From assembly GCA_046292765.1 (NCBI GenBank), contig JBKBQA010000001.1, positions 248,001 through 312,000 on the forward strand: a stretch of 64,000 nt of DNA, in the 5' to 3' direction. Positions 16,985-25,157 of this stretch are shown one piece after another. Under the pieces are notes generated by a model. That model had not been told where the DNA came from, made no database searches, and worked only from the letters and a program-made list of their open reading frames with translations. The DNA is from PGZG01 sp046292765. GTDB taxonomy: Bacteria > Pseudomonadota > Gammaproteobacteria > Pseudomonadales > Alcanivoracaceae. The translations under genes were made by a program, and so were the position numbers. Position 1 is the stretch's first letter. Each line of letters opens with the position of its first letter.

Positions 16985-17851
16985 TCAGGCAGTGGTGCCA
17001 CGGGTAACACGACGACCGACCATGCCTACCAGGCGATCCAGGGCAAAGCCGACCAACCCGACATAGATCAGCGCGAGGACGATGTCGCTCAACATCGACG
17101 AGTTCCACGCATCCCAGATGAAGAAGCCGATGCCAACGCCGCCGATAAGCATTTCTGCGGCAACAATCGCCAGCCACGACAGGCCGATGCCAATGCGCAG
17201 ACCGGAGAACACATAGGGCGCCGCCGCCGGCAGCATGATGCGGGTGAAGTTTTCAAAGCCGTTCAGTCGCAGTACGCGCGCGACATTGCGGTAATCTTCA
17301 GGGATATTGCGAATGCCCACCGAGGTATTGATGATGATCGGCCATATCGCGGTGATGAAGATGACAAAGATCGCCGAGGGCGCGCTGGCCTGAAATGCCG
17401 CTAGTGAGATCGGCAGCCAGGCCAGCGGCGGCACCGTACGCAGAACCTGGAAGATGGGATCCAGTCCGCGCATGGCCCAGGTCGACTTGCCAACCAGCAC
17501 ACCAAGCGCCACGCCGACCAGCACCGCGAGCGTATAGCCGTAGGCGACCCGTTCCAGGCTGGCAAGGATCTGCCAGCCCAGCCCGACGTCGTTGCCGCCG
17601 TTGTCATAGAACGGCGACAGGATCAGCTCGCGTGAGTCGGTGAGCACCTGCGACGGTGCCGGCAAGGTTGTGCTGGTCTGGGTGCAGGCAAATTCCCACA
17701 GGCCGACCAGCGCAGCCAGAACCACCAATGGAGGCAATGTCCGGGTCAGCAAGCTACGACCAAGAGAATGCAGGGCGCGCATAAGTGAAGCGCGATCCGG
17801 CAGTCGGGTGGCGACCTTTTGCCAGGACGCATGATGGGCGATGGTGTGCAT
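16985..17851 (-). CDS. nrtB: Nitrate ABC transporter permease
   Basis: A 288-residue inner-membrane permease with about six membrane segments. The EAA-type coupling loop lies near residues 195-215 (IPEDYRNVARVLRLNGFENFTRIMLPAAAP), with the substrate-class segment LRTVPPLAWLPISLAAF before it. The start is ATG 17851, preceded by AAAGGAG; a TTG two codons upstream is rejected. It lies between the binding protein and the ATPase genes of the same importer. Confidence 0.94.
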   Translation of the reverse strand: MHTIAHHASWQKVATRLPDRASLMRALHSLGRSLLTRTLPPLVVLAALVGLWEFACTQTSTTLPAPSQVLTDSRELILSPFYDNGGNDVGLGWQILASLERVAYGYTLAVLVGVALGVLVGKSTWAMRGLDPIFQVLRTVPPLAWLPISLAAFQASAPSAIFVIFITAIWPIIINTSVGIRNIPEDYRNVARVLRLNGFENFTRIMLPAAAPYVFSGLRIGIGLSWLAIVAAEMLIGGVGIGFFIWDAWNSSMLSDIVLALIYVGLVGFALDRLVGMVGRRVTRGTTA

Positions 17852-17876
17852 GGTCAACTCCTTTCAATCGGACCAG

Positions 17877-19181
17877 TTAGCGCAGTCGTTTGATGGCAAG
17901 GCTGTCGAGATAGGCCTTCGGATTGGCCGGATCAAATTTCTTGCCGTCGAAGAAGGTTTCTATTCCGCGCGAGGTCGAGCTGGGGATGTCCTTGGCGTCA
18001 ATGCCGAGCGTGGCAGCCGCATCGCGCCAGATATCCTCACGGTTAACGCGACTGATCAGCTCGCTGGTGTTCAGCGACATGGGCAGGTTGCCCCAGCGCT
18101 GATTCTCGGTGAGGAACCAGAGGTCGTGGCTCTGGAACGGGTAGGAAGCGTGATCGTTCCAGTAGCGCATCTGCGCCGGGTGATTTTCGACCACCCGGCC
18201 GGTGCCGTAGTCGAAATTACCCTTCATGCGATCGATGATGTCGGCGTAGGGAGCATTGATCCAGCGCCGCTGTGAACAGATCCGCGCCACTTCCTCCTTG
18301 TTCTCCGGTTGTTCGCAAAACATCTGCGCTTCCATGACTGCCATTACCAGTGCGCGGCAAGCATTCGGATTGGCATCGACATAATCGGCCCGCATGCCCA
18401 GTGCTTTTTCCGGGTGATTGAGCCACAGCTCACCGGTGGTGTTGGCGGTGTAGCCGATGCCCTGGTTGATGAGCTGATGATTCCACGGTTCACAGACACA
18501 GAAGGTGTCCATGCTGCCGACCTTCATGTTGGCCACCATCTGGGCTGGCGGCACAACGATGGTGGCAATGTCGGTGGCCGGGTCAATGCCGCCCGCTGAC
18601 AACCAGTAGCGAATCCAGAGATCATGTGTTCCGCCCGGGAAGGTCATGGCAGCTCGCACTTCCTTGCCTGATGCGCGCTTTGCCGCCAGTGCTTTGGCAA
18701 AGGGGGCCGTGTTGAGGCCAACCTTGAGATCACGGTATTCATTCCCCACCGAGATGCACTGCCCGGCAAGATTCAGTCTTGCCAAAATGCGCATGTCTAC
18801 CTGATCGCTCATGGCTCCGGCTGTCATCAGGTAGGGCATAGGCGTCAGGATATGAGCACCATCAATACCGCCACGTCGGGAGCCCAGCACCAGATTGTCT
18901 CGAGTGGTGCCCCAGGACGACTGCTTGAGCACTTCCACATCGGTCATGCCGTGTTTGGCGAAGAAGCCCTTCTCCGCCGCAACAAACAGCGGCGCAGCGT
19001 CAGTCAGGGCAATAAAGCCCAGCTTGGCGGAACGGGTTTCGAGTTTGGCGGACTGGCTGGCACGGGCATGGGGAATGGTCAGACCCGGCATCATGCCGCC
19101 GATCGTGGCGCCACCGGCGGCCAGTGCCATCCCTTTGAGAATCTGACGGCGGGAAAACGAAGACGGTTTGTCGTTACTCAT
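17877..19181 (-). CDS. nrtA: Nitrate ABC transporter substrate-binding protein, Tat-exported
   Basis: A 434-residue periplasmic nitrate-binding protein. The N-terminus carries a twin-arginine signal (SFSRRQILKGMALAAGG) followed by a hydrophobic stretch and an A-x-A site (HARA). The mature part has the NrtA/NasF fold with TRSAKLGFIALTDAAPLFVAAEKGFF and FPGGTHDLWIRYWLSAGGIDP. It is the first gene of the nitrate operon, about 130 bases downstream of a sigma-54 promoter and directly after an antiterminator-controlled terminator. Confidence 0.95.
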   Translation of the reverse strand: MSNDKPSSFSRRQILKGMALAAGGATIGGMMPGLTIPHARASQSAKLETRSAKLGFIALTDAAPLFVAAEKGFFAKHGMTDVEVLKQSSWGTTRDNLVLGSRRGGIDGAHILTPMPYLMTAGAMSDQVDMRILARLNLAGQCISVGNEYRDLKVGLNTAPFAKALAAKRASGKEVRAAMTFPGGTHDLWIRYWLSAGGIDPATDIATIVVPPAQMVANMKVGSMDTFCVCEPWNHQLINQGIGYTANTTGELWLNHPEKALGMRADYVDANPNACRALVMAVMEAQMFCEQPENKEEVARICSQRRWINAPYADIIDRMKGNFDYGTGRVVENHPAQMRYWNDHASYPFQSHDLWFLTENQRWGNLPMSLNTSELISRVNREDIWRDAAATLGIDAKDIPSSTSRGIETFFDGKKFDPANPKAYLDSLAIKRLR

Positions 19182-19212
19182 AATCCGTTACCTCCTGCGC
19201 GGTTTGTGGCGC

Positions 19213-19258
19213 AAAAAAAAGGCGCTCACATCACGACCGTAATCGTGGAGTGAGCGCC
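19213..19258 (-). terminator. Intrinsic terminator in the nrtA leader (attenuator)
   Basis: Reading the minus strand, GGCGCTCAC (19258-19250) pairs perfectly with GTGAGCGCC (19229-19221), with a CACGA/TCGTG inner stem, followed by eight T (19220-19213). It stands between the promoter and nrtA, so it would stop the operon transcript unless disrupted. Its 5' arm overlaps the loop and 3' arm of the upstream hexaloop hairpin, so the two structures exclude each other. Confidence 0.92.
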
Positions 19259-19311
19259 ATTGCTCTGAAACAAAATGTAGGGAGACGACAGAACCGCCCT
19301 TGGTTGCTGTC
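19252..19311 (-). promoter_or_regulatory. ANTAR-type two-hexaloop antiterminator RNA (NasR target)
   Basis: Two hairpins on the minus strand have the ANTAR signature of a six-base loop with A at position 1 and G at position 4. P1 (19311-19287) has stem GACAG/CTGTC plus AACC/GGTT with one bulged C, and loop AAGGGC. P2 (19265-19252) has stem GAGC/GCTC and loop AATGGC. The linker is 21 nt. P2 uses bases of the terminator's 5' arm, so binding by an ANTAR protein would hold the RNA in the read-through form. NasR is encoded directly upstream. Confidence 0.88.
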
Positions 19312-19323
19312 ATGAATAGGTGA

Positions 19324-19339
19324 AGCAAGTGCCGTGCCA
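19324..19339 (-). promoter_or_regulatory. Sigma-54 promoter of the nitrate operon
   Basis: TGGCACGGCACTTGCT on the minus strand matches the RpoN consensus TGGCACGNNNNTTGCW at every fixed position. It predicts transcription starting near 19313, two bases before hairpin P1, so the antiterminator would form at the very 5' end of the transcript. This implies control by nitrogen status through RpoN. Confidence 0.92.
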
Positions 19340-19411
19340 GAAGTTGAGAGCGAGAAAAATCAGCGAGTTAGAAAATTCCGGATTGTTGCTGCATGCCTTG
19401 TGAAGGTGCAT

Positions 19412-19430
19412 GCGCACCACAACCGTGCGC
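19412..19430. promoter_or_regulatory. Candidate NtrC upstream activating site
   Basis: GCGCAC-N7-GTGCGC is a perfect 6-bp dyad with the GCAC-N7-GTGC spacing of NtrC sites. Its centre is about 108 bases upstream of the predicted sigma-54 transcription start, the usual enhancer distance. The middle seven bases fit the consensus only partly. A second dyad (GCATGC at 19391 and 19408) overlaps it. The site starts four bases beyond the nasR stop codon. Confidence 0.7.
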
Positions 19431-19433
19431 GAT

Positions 19434-20672
19434 CTATTCCAGCACATCCACCATACTGAGCACGGCCCGGGCCACATCCACCAGCTTGCGGCCTTGATTC
19501 ATGGCCATTTTGCGCATCAGTGCGTGGGCTTCCTCTTCTCTCAATCCGCGGTGCTTCATCAGCATCACCTTGGCCCGGTCCAGCAGCTTGCGCTCGTCCA
19601 GCGCCGCCCGCGCTTGCTCCAGTTCTTCCTCGATCTGATGCAAGCGGCTTGACTGCGATTGCAGCAGGTCCATCAAGGTGCGGCCAAGGCCCGCGTTATC
19701 CGGGCCGTCGCCAATGGTCGGCAGGTTTTCTGGGGGCGCCGGGGCCCGCGCCGCCAACACATCCTCTCGATAGTGTTCAAGGTCATGGCAGGCAGCGGCG
19801 AGACGGATCTCGCTGGTCTGACGTACGTTCTCTTCCAATGCGTCCTCGACCTGTTTCATGGCGTCGATGCGACGGGTGCAGACATCGAACCAGCGCTCGC
19901 TCAGTGCGGCATCCGTCTGCTCGTCGCTGGTGGTCTGATTGAGGATGTGACGCAGCTGGCGCAGTGCCGTCAGATCGCAGGGCGACGCCTGCTCATGCCA
20001 CAGTGACAGCGAGTGACCGTCGGCGAAGCGGGTAAAGGTTTCGAAGCAGCGTTCCTGACCTTCGATCAAGAGCGCCAGTCGTTCGGCGGGGATGCTGCCG
20101 GTGCGGCCGCTGGACAGCCGCATGCCGCCCAGCGCCCGCTCCTGACCGGCCAGCTCCTTGCCCTGCATGAAGTGGAACAGCGCCACCAGCGCCCGCGAGA
20201 TGTCCGGGTCGGTGGCGGCATTGGCCACCTCCAGCACCACAGCAAGCAGGGCCCGGATCAGGTCGGTGTAGTACTGGTGCACCTGTTCGGTGGTGACCTG
20301 CAAGCGGCTGGCACGATCCCGACAGCGACTCAGGGTGTCGAGTTGATGGACCGCGGTGGCGAGGCGAGTGAGCAATCGGCTGCTGGCGTCTACTGGCAGG
20401 GCGTGATCGACATGGATCAATTGATCCTCAAAGCAGCCCAGTTGCAGATCGGTTTCGATCAGCCAGCGTTGTCGTTGCTGGCCAAACCGGGTGCCGCCGG
20501 AGCCGGCGTATATGCCGGTGGCGCCCCGCTCTCGCTGCAGGGCATGGATCAGGTTGCTGACGGCCACCACCAGACGGGACAGACCCAGTAGCTGCTCCAG
20601 CGCCAGCGCCTCCGCTTGCCGGGCAGCAATCAGATAGCGGGCAATACGCTGGCCAGTGAGGTGGGATGGCAC
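19434..20672 (-). CDS. nasR: Nitrate-sensing antiterminator NasR (NIT + ANTAR)
   Basis: A 412-residue one-component regulator. The N-terminal NIT domain (about residues 30-270) senses nitrate/nitrite and contains LIHALQRERGATGIYAGSGG and the helical repeats of that family. A coiled segment with IEEELEQARAALDERKLLD leads into the C-terminal ANTAR RNA-binding domain: RAKVMLMKHRGLREEEAHALMRKMAM. The start is chosen as GTG 20672, six bases after GGAG; an in-frame TTG at 20711 has no ribosome site. It would release the terminator in front of nrtA when nitrate is bound. Confidence 0.92.
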   Translation of the reverse strand: MPSHLTGQRIARYLIAARQAEALALEQLLGLSRLVVAVSNLIHALQRERGATGIYAGSGGTRFGQQRQRWLIETDLQLGCFEDQLIHVDHALPVDASSRLLTRLATAVHQLDTLSRCRDRASRLQVTTEQVHQYYTDLIRALLAVVLEVANAATDPDISRALVALFHFMQGKELAGQERALGGMRLSSGRTGSIPAERLALLIEGQERCFETFTRFADGHSLSLWHEQASPCDLTALRQLRHILNQTTSDEQTDAALSERWFDVCTRRIDAMKQVEDALEENVRQTSEIRLAAACHDLEHYREDVLAARAPAPPENLPTIGDGPDNAGLGRTLMDLLQSQSSRLHQIEEELEQARAALDERKLLDRAKVMLMKHRGLREEEAHALMRKMAMNQGRKLVDVARAVLSMVDVLE

Positions 20673-20739
20673 AATCTGCTCCGGAAGGCAGTAGTGCCTG
20701 ACGTGAAGCAAGGGTTGTGCCAGATCAGCCCGATGTGGA

Positions 20740-20748
20740 TGCTATGAT
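20740..20748 (+). promoter_or_regulatory. Extended -10 promoter element for the DUF1653 gene
   Basis: TGCTATGAT gives a TGn extension and a five-of-six match to TATAAT about 30 bases before the GTG start at 20778. No convincing -35 box is seen 17 bases upstream, which is tolerable for an extended -10 promoter. Confidence 0.4.
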
Positions 20749-20777
20749 CCGAATAGCCAGCAGCAGGAGCCTCTCGC

Positions 20778-21269
20778 GTGCAGCCCAGTATTCGTCCCGG
20801 CATCTATCGCCATTACAAGGGTAACCTTTACCGTGTCATGGATGTGGCCACCCACAGCGAAACGCTGGAGAAAGTGGTGGTGTATCGGCCGTTGTATGGA
20901 GAGCGGGCCCTCTGGGTCCGACCGCTGTCCATGTTTGTTGAAGACGTGTCGGTAAACGGTGTGATGGTGCCGCGCTTTGCCTGGGAGTCTGCCGCGCCGG
21001 CACCGATATCGACACCGGCGCCTGCGGCGGCGGCCGCTTCGCTATCCGTGCCGTCGGCAGCCAGCGCTGCGCCATCCTTGCCACCGGCCGCTGCCGAGAG
21101 CGCCGGGCGTGACCTGTCGATGGATGAGCGGGTCAAGCTGGCGATGTCGTCGCATCATGATGACAAGCCTGATTTCTCTTCCATGCCGATCTTTGACGAC
21201 CGCGTGCTGGCGATGAAGGTTGGCGCGGGGGTGGTGCTGGGCGTGCTGCTTCTGCTCTGGCTGCTATGA
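20778..21269 (+). CDS. DUF1653 domain protein with C-terminal membrane anchor
   Basis: A 163-residue protein. Residues 5-65 (RPGIYRHYKGNLYRVMDVATHSETLEKVVVYRPLYG...WVRPLSMF) form a complete DUF1653 domain, a small beta fold of unknown function. An Ala/Pro/Ser-rich linker (about 75-115) and an acidic patch follow, and residues 146-163 (AGVVLGVLLLLWLL) form a terminal membrane helix. The start is GTG 20778 with AGGAG eight bases upstream. DUF1653 proteins are usually short and soluble, so the tail anchor is unusual. The gene is divergent from nasR. Confidence 0.82.
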   Translation: MQPSIRPGIYRHYKGNLYRVMDVATHSETLEKVVVYRPLYGERALWVRPLSMFVEDVSVNGVMVPRFAWESAAPAPISTPAPAAAAASLSVPSAASAAPSLPPAAAESAGRDLSMDERVKLAMSSHHDDKPDFSSMPIFDDRVLAMKVGAGVVLGVLLLLWLL

Positions 21270-21364
21270 CAGCGCCTGAGGTCAGTGAGGCCGGGCTTTC
21301 AGGTCGGCGAGAGTGGTATCAGATCGACTCTGGTGCCACGTGAGAAAAACGATGGACAGGAAAG

Positions 21365-22648
21365 TTAGTCTGACAGCCAGGTGACACGGCCTTCGCATAC
21401 CGTCAGCCGGACATTGCCGGGTAGTTCGACATCCAGCCAGGGACTGTTCTTGCCGGCGGACAGCCAGTCATCAGCCGGCGTGCGCATTGTCGCAGCATCA
21501 ACCACGCAAAGGCTGGCGTTGCGGCCGATTTCCAGATGACCAATCTGCTGGCCAAGGCAGCGCGCCGGGCCCGATGTCAGAAGTTCGATGGCGCGATGCA
21601 ATGTCAGTGCGCCCTCATTGACCAGCTTGAACATCAGCGGCAACAGGGTTTCGATGCCGGCGATGCCGGCCCGGGTGGCAGGGAACGGTGCCTGCTTGCT
21701 TGATGAGCCGAGCGGAATATGCTGCGAGCAAACCGCATCAATGGTGCCGTCGGCGACCGCCACCAGCAATGCCTCGCGATCTTCGCGGCTGCGTAGCGGC
21801 GGCTGGATGTGGCAATCACTGTTGAAACCTTCCAGCGCCGATTCATCCAGTAGCAGATGATGAATGCTGACATCAGCGGTTACCGGCAGGCCGCGCGCCT
21901 TAGCGTCACGAATCAGAGCTGTGCTGGCGCCGCAGCTGATCTGCTGCACATGCAGGCGCACACCGGTGGCTTCGCACAGCAGCAATACCCGAGACAGCTC
22001 GATGGATTCTGCTACCGCCGGAATGCCGGGCAAGCCCAGACGTGAGGCAACCCGGCCTTCATGGGCGCAGCCACCAGCGCTGAGCGCGGCGTCCTGCGGC
22101 CTTACCATCACCGGAATGTCGAAGGTGGCGGCATATTCAAAACTGCGCTTCAGTACCAGCGCATCCTGCACCGGTTTGCCGGCATTGCTGACGCCGATGC
22201 AGCCGGCCTCGCGCAGGGTGGCCATCTCGGCCAGTTGCTTGCCGTCGAGGCCCTGAGTCATGGCAGCGAGCGGCAGCACCCTGGCAAAGCCGGCCTTGAA
22301 CGAGCGCTCCCGAATCAGTCGCACCAGCGCCGTGCTGTCGATCACCGGATCGGTATCCGGTTGTGCGCACAGATGGGTGATGCCAGCGCTGGCGGCGGCG
22401 CGGGTTTCGGAGGTGATCGAGCCGGCGCGGCCGCCGCCGGGTTCGGACAGGTGCATGCAGGTATCGACCAGACCGGGCAGCACCAGCAAGCCGTCGGCGT
22501 TGATGATTTCAGCGCCGGGCGCGTCGAGGCTGGCGGCGATCCGCACCAGACGACCGTTTTCAATCAGCACATCGAGCACTTCGTCGCGGCCGGTGTTCGG
22601 ATCAATCACACGGCCCTTGCGGATCAGCAAATGCGCTTTCTGGCTCAC
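21365..22648 (-). CDS. pyrC': Dihydroorotase-like non-catalytic PyrC'
   Basis: A 427-residue amidohydrolase-fold protein related to dihydroorotase. The first metal motif reads DTCMHLSEPG where active enzymes have D-x-H-x-H-L-R-E-P-G, so one zinc histidine is Cys. The later histidine segments read RPQD and VQQIS, also without the expected ligands. It is therefore probably the inactive PyrC' partner that assembles with aspartate transcarbamoylase, as in Pseudomonas. The start is GTG 22648, overlapping the pyrB stop and preceded by AGGAG. Confidence 0.9.
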   Translation of the reverse strand: MSQKAHLLIRKGRVIDPNTGRDEVLDVLIENGRLVRIAASLDAPGAEIINADGLLVLPGLVDTCMHLSEPGGGRAGSITSETRAAASAGITHLCAQPDTDPVIDSTALVRLIRERSFKAGFARVLPLAAMTQGLDGKQLAEMATLREAGCIGVSNAGKPVQDALVLKRSFEYAATFDIPVMVRPQDAALSAGGCAHEGRVASRLGLPGIPAVAESIELSRVLLLCEATGVRLHVQQISCGASTALIRDAKARGLPVTADVSIHHLLLDESALEGFNSDCHIQPPLRSREDREALLVAVADGTIDAVCSQHIPLGSSSKQAPFPATRAGIAGIETLLPLMFKLVNEGALTLHRAIELLTSGPARCLGQQIGHLEIGRNASLCVVDAATMRTPADDWLSAGKNSPWLDVELPGNVRLTVCEGRVTWLSD

Positions 22649-23625
22649 AGCCCGCTCTCCTGTCCGCTGATGCACATTGACATGACGGCCATGCGCACGG
22701 CAATGCCGAAGGTGACCTGATGCAGTATCACCGAGCGCGGTCCATCGGCCACTTCCGAGGCGATTTCGACGCCACGGTTGATGGGCCCGGGATGCATGAC
22801 AATGGCATCCGGTCTGGCCGGACGCAGGCGATCATTATTCAGACCGTACAGGCGGAAGAACTCCCCTTCTGACGGCAGCAGTGCCGAATCCATTCTTTCT
22901 TTCTGCAGGCGCAGGGCAATCACCACATCGACATCGCGCAGGCCGGAAGCCAGATCGGTGTAGACGCTGACGCCGAGACTTTCGATATCTTTTGGCAGCA
23001 GGGTTTTCGGTGCTATCACCCGGACTTCTTCGGCGCCGAGAATATTCAGTGCGTGGATCTGCGAGCGCGCCACCCGCGAGTGCAGTACGTCGCCGATGAT
23101 CGCCACCTTGAGGCCGGCGAAGCCGCCCTTGTAGTGGCGGATGGTGTACATGTCGAGCATTGCCTGGGTCGGGTGAGCATGGCGGCCGTCACCGGCGTTG
23201 ATCACCGCCACCTTCGGGGTAACGTGATTGGCAATGAAGAAGGGCGCGCCGGAATCGGAGTGGCGGACAATAAACATGTCGCTGGCCATGGCTTCCAGAT
23301 TCCAGAGCATGTCCATCAGGGTTTCACCCTTGCTGGTGGCGCTCTTGGCAATATCGATATTCAGTACGTCTGCCGACAGTCTTTTGGCGGCCAGTTCGAA
23401 GGTGCTGCGGGTGCGGGTGCTGGCCTCAAAAAACAGGTTAACCACGGTCTTGCCGCGTAGCAGGGGTACCTTCTTGATCGAGCGGCCGCCGACTTCAACG
23501 AAACTGGCGGCGCTGTCGAGGATTTCTTCCAGTAGCGGGCGGGGCAGGCCTTCGAGGGAAAGAAAGTGCTTCAACCGGCCATCGGCAGTGAGCTGGGGAT
23601 TTGCGGATGGCGGCGAGGAGATCAT
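22645..23625 (-). CDS. pyrB: Aspartate carbamoyltransferase catalytic chain
   Basis: A 326-residue enzyme joining carbamoyl phosphate and aspartate in pyrimidine synthesis. The carbamoyl-phosphate site is FFEASTRTRSTFELA (around residue 68), with INAGDGRHAHPTQAMLD, the RLQKERMD segment and MHPGPINRGVEI near the C-terminus. The long N-terminal extension before the catalytic core is typical of the class that forms a dodecamer with inactive PyrC'. It overlaps pyrR by four bases and pyrC' by four. Confidence 0.96.
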   Translation of the reverse strand: MISSPPSANPQLTADGRLKHFLSLEGLPRPLLEEILDSAASFVEVGGRSIKKVPLLRGKTVVNLFFEASTRTRSTFELAAKRLSADVLNIDIAKSATSKGETLMDMLWNLEAMASDMFIVRHSDSGAPFFIANHVTPKVAVINAGDGRHAHPTQAMLDMYTIRHYKGGFAGLKVAIIGDVLHSRVARSQIHALNILGAEEVRVIAPKTLLPKDIESLGVSVYTDLASGLRDVDVVIALRLQKERMDSALLPSEGEFFRLYGLNNDRLRPARPDAIVMHPGPINRGVEIASEVADGPRSVILHQVTFGIAVRMAVMSMCISGQESGL

Positions 23626-24137
23626 TCAGTCGTCATCTCGATAATGTCCGCAACGAGGGGTGCGGGTCCGCGCAATTCTACCCGCTGGTGGGGTGGTAAT
23701 GCCAAGGTCTCACCACAAATATCGGCACTGATCGGCAGTTGGCGCTGGCCGATATCGAACAGCACCGCCAGCATGATCGATGCTGGCCGGCCGAAATCGA
23801 ACAGCTCGTTCATGGCAGCGCGGATGGTGCGGCCGGTCATCAGCACATCATCCACCAGCACGATATGGCTGCCCTCGACCTCGAACGGCAGCTGGCTGGG
23901 CTTGACGTTCGGATGCAGGCCCCGGTGGGTAAAGTCGTCGCGATAGAAGCTGATGTCCAGACTGCCGAGCGGCGCGTCGCTGGCCAGCCGCTGGTGCAGG
24001 GCCTCGGCAACCCAGGCGCCGCCGGAGTGGATGCCGACCATGGCGATCTGTTCGACGCCTCGGCGCGCCAGTTCACTGCGCAGGGCGGTGGCCATGGCGT
24101 CGAGCCGGGCATCAATATCTGCGGTGGTCCAGGTCAC
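23622..24137 (-). CDS. pyrR: PyrR bifunctional pyrimidine regulator / uracil phosphoribosyltransferase
   Basis: A 171-residue type I phosphoribosyltransferase. The PRPP loop reads IVLVDDVLMTGRTIRAAM at about residues 95-112, and GIHSGGAWVAEAL supplies the N-terminal substrate segment. In Gram-positive bacteria PyrR is an RNA-binding attenuator; in Pseudomonas relatives the gene accompanies pyrB and its regulatory role is less clear. I found no obvious antiterminator/terminator pair before it. Start ATG 24137, twelve bases after ruvX. Confidence 0.93.
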   Translation of the reverse strand: MTWTTADIDARLDAMATALRSELARRGVEQIAMVGIHSGGAWVAEALHQRLASDAPLGSLDISFYRDDFTHRGLHPNVKPSQLPFEVEGSHIVLVDDVLMTGRTIRAAMNELFDFGRPASIMLAVLFDIGQRQLPISADICGETLALPPHQRVELRGPAPLVADIIEMTTE

Positions 24138-24148
24138 GGGGAACTCCT

Positions 24149-24568
24149 TCAGGGTAGGCTGCCGCCGTCGCGGAAATAACTCTCAATCATCAGCACGGCG
24201 GCGAGACTGTCAACGCGAGGATCCGGGCCGCGCTTCTGATGACGGCCCATCTGCTCCCGTGCTTCGCGGGTCGACAGGCGCTCGTCGACCATCCATGCCG
24301 GCTTGCCGAACCGGCCGTGGAGCTGGCGGGCAAAGCGTCGGGCGCGCTCGCTGGATTCGCTTTCACTGTCGTCCATGTTCAGTGGCAGGCCGATGACAAA
24401 GGCGGTGGGCTGCCATTCCTGGATCAGTTTGCCGATGCTGTCCCAGTCTGGCACACCGTCGCGGCTGGCCACTGCCGGCAGCGGATTGGCGGTGCCGGTC
24501 AGGGACTGGCCGGTGGCGATGCCGATCTTGCGGGTGCCGAAGTCAAAGCCGAGAACGGTCTCAGCCAT
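24149..24568 (-). CDS. ruvX: Holliday-junction resolvase-like RuvX (YqgF)
   Basis: A 139-residue RNase H-fold protein. The catalytic acidic residues are in LGFDFGTRKIG (N-terminus), the VDERLSTREA segment and DPRVDSLAAVLMIE. The family acts on RNA in pre-16S rRNA 5' processing and resembles junction resolvases. The start is ATG 24568, inside the last eight bases of algH; an upstream in-frame start would extend deep into algH and is rejected. Confidence 0.93.
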   Translation of the reverse strand: MAETVLGFDFGTRKIGIATGQSLTGTANPLPAVASRDGVPDWDSIGKLIQEWQPTAFVIGLPLNMDDSESESSERARRFARQLHGRFGKPAWMVDERLSTREAREQMGRHQKRGPDPRVDSLAAVLMIESYFRDGGSLP

Positions 24569-25121
24569 GACCAGCCTGACCGCTGAGCAGCCGGATATCG
24601 ACACCAAGACTGTTGGCGGCGGCCTGCCAGCGCTCGGCGATGGGCACCTCGAACAGGGTGGCACCGTCGGCGGGCACACTCAGCCAGCTGTTATCGAGGA
24701 TTTCCTGTTCCAGCTGCCCGGCGCCCCAGCCGGCATAGCCGAGTACGGTCAGGGACTGGTGCGGGCCGCGGCCTTCGGCAATGGCCTCGAGGATATCCCG
24801 CGAGGTGGTCAGCCGGATGCCCTCCATCAACAACTGGCTGGAACTCCAGTCGTCGCCGGTGTCCGGGTGCAGGATAAACCCGGTTTCCGGCCGCATGGGC
24901 CCACCCTGAACCACCTGATGGCGACCGGGCAGGGTCTCATGCTCAATGCCGAGGTCGGCAAGAATATCGCCCAGTGCCAAAGACGACGGGCGATTCACTG
25001 TCAGGCCCATGGCGCCATCGGCATTGTGTTCCACCACCCAGGTGACGCTGTGGTGGAAGTTCGGATCCGCCAGTTGTGGCATGGCGATCAGGAAGTGGTT
25101 TTTCAGGCTCGGGTAGCTCAT
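24561..25121 (-). CDS. algH: AlgH/YqgE (DUF179) protein
   Basis: A 186-residue protein of the DUF179 family: LKNHFLIAMPQLADPNFHHSVTWVVEHNADGAMGLTVNRP at the N-terminus, QGGPMRPETGFILH in the middle, and LGYAGWGAGQLEQEI near residue 130. AlgH was named as an alginate regulator in Pseudomonas; its molecular role is unsettled. It overlaps ruvX, the conserved pair across gammaproteobacteria. Confidence 0.94.
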   Translation of the reverse strand: MSYPSLKNHFLIAMPQLADPNFHHSVTWVVEHNADGAMGLTVNRPSSLALGDILADLGIEHETLPGRHQVVQGGPMRPETGFILHPDTGDDWSSSQLLMEGIRLTTSRDILEAIAEGRGPHQSLTVLGYAGWGAGQLEQEILDNSWLSVPADGATLFEVPIAERWQAAANSLGVDIRLLSGQAGHG

Positions 25122-25157
25122 GGCAACAGTATTGGGGCAGACCGGGTGAGTAACAAG

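Noticed and set aside
20673..20711. TTG start for nasR at 20711
   Set aside because: No ribosome site; GTG 20672 has GGAG at six-base spacing.
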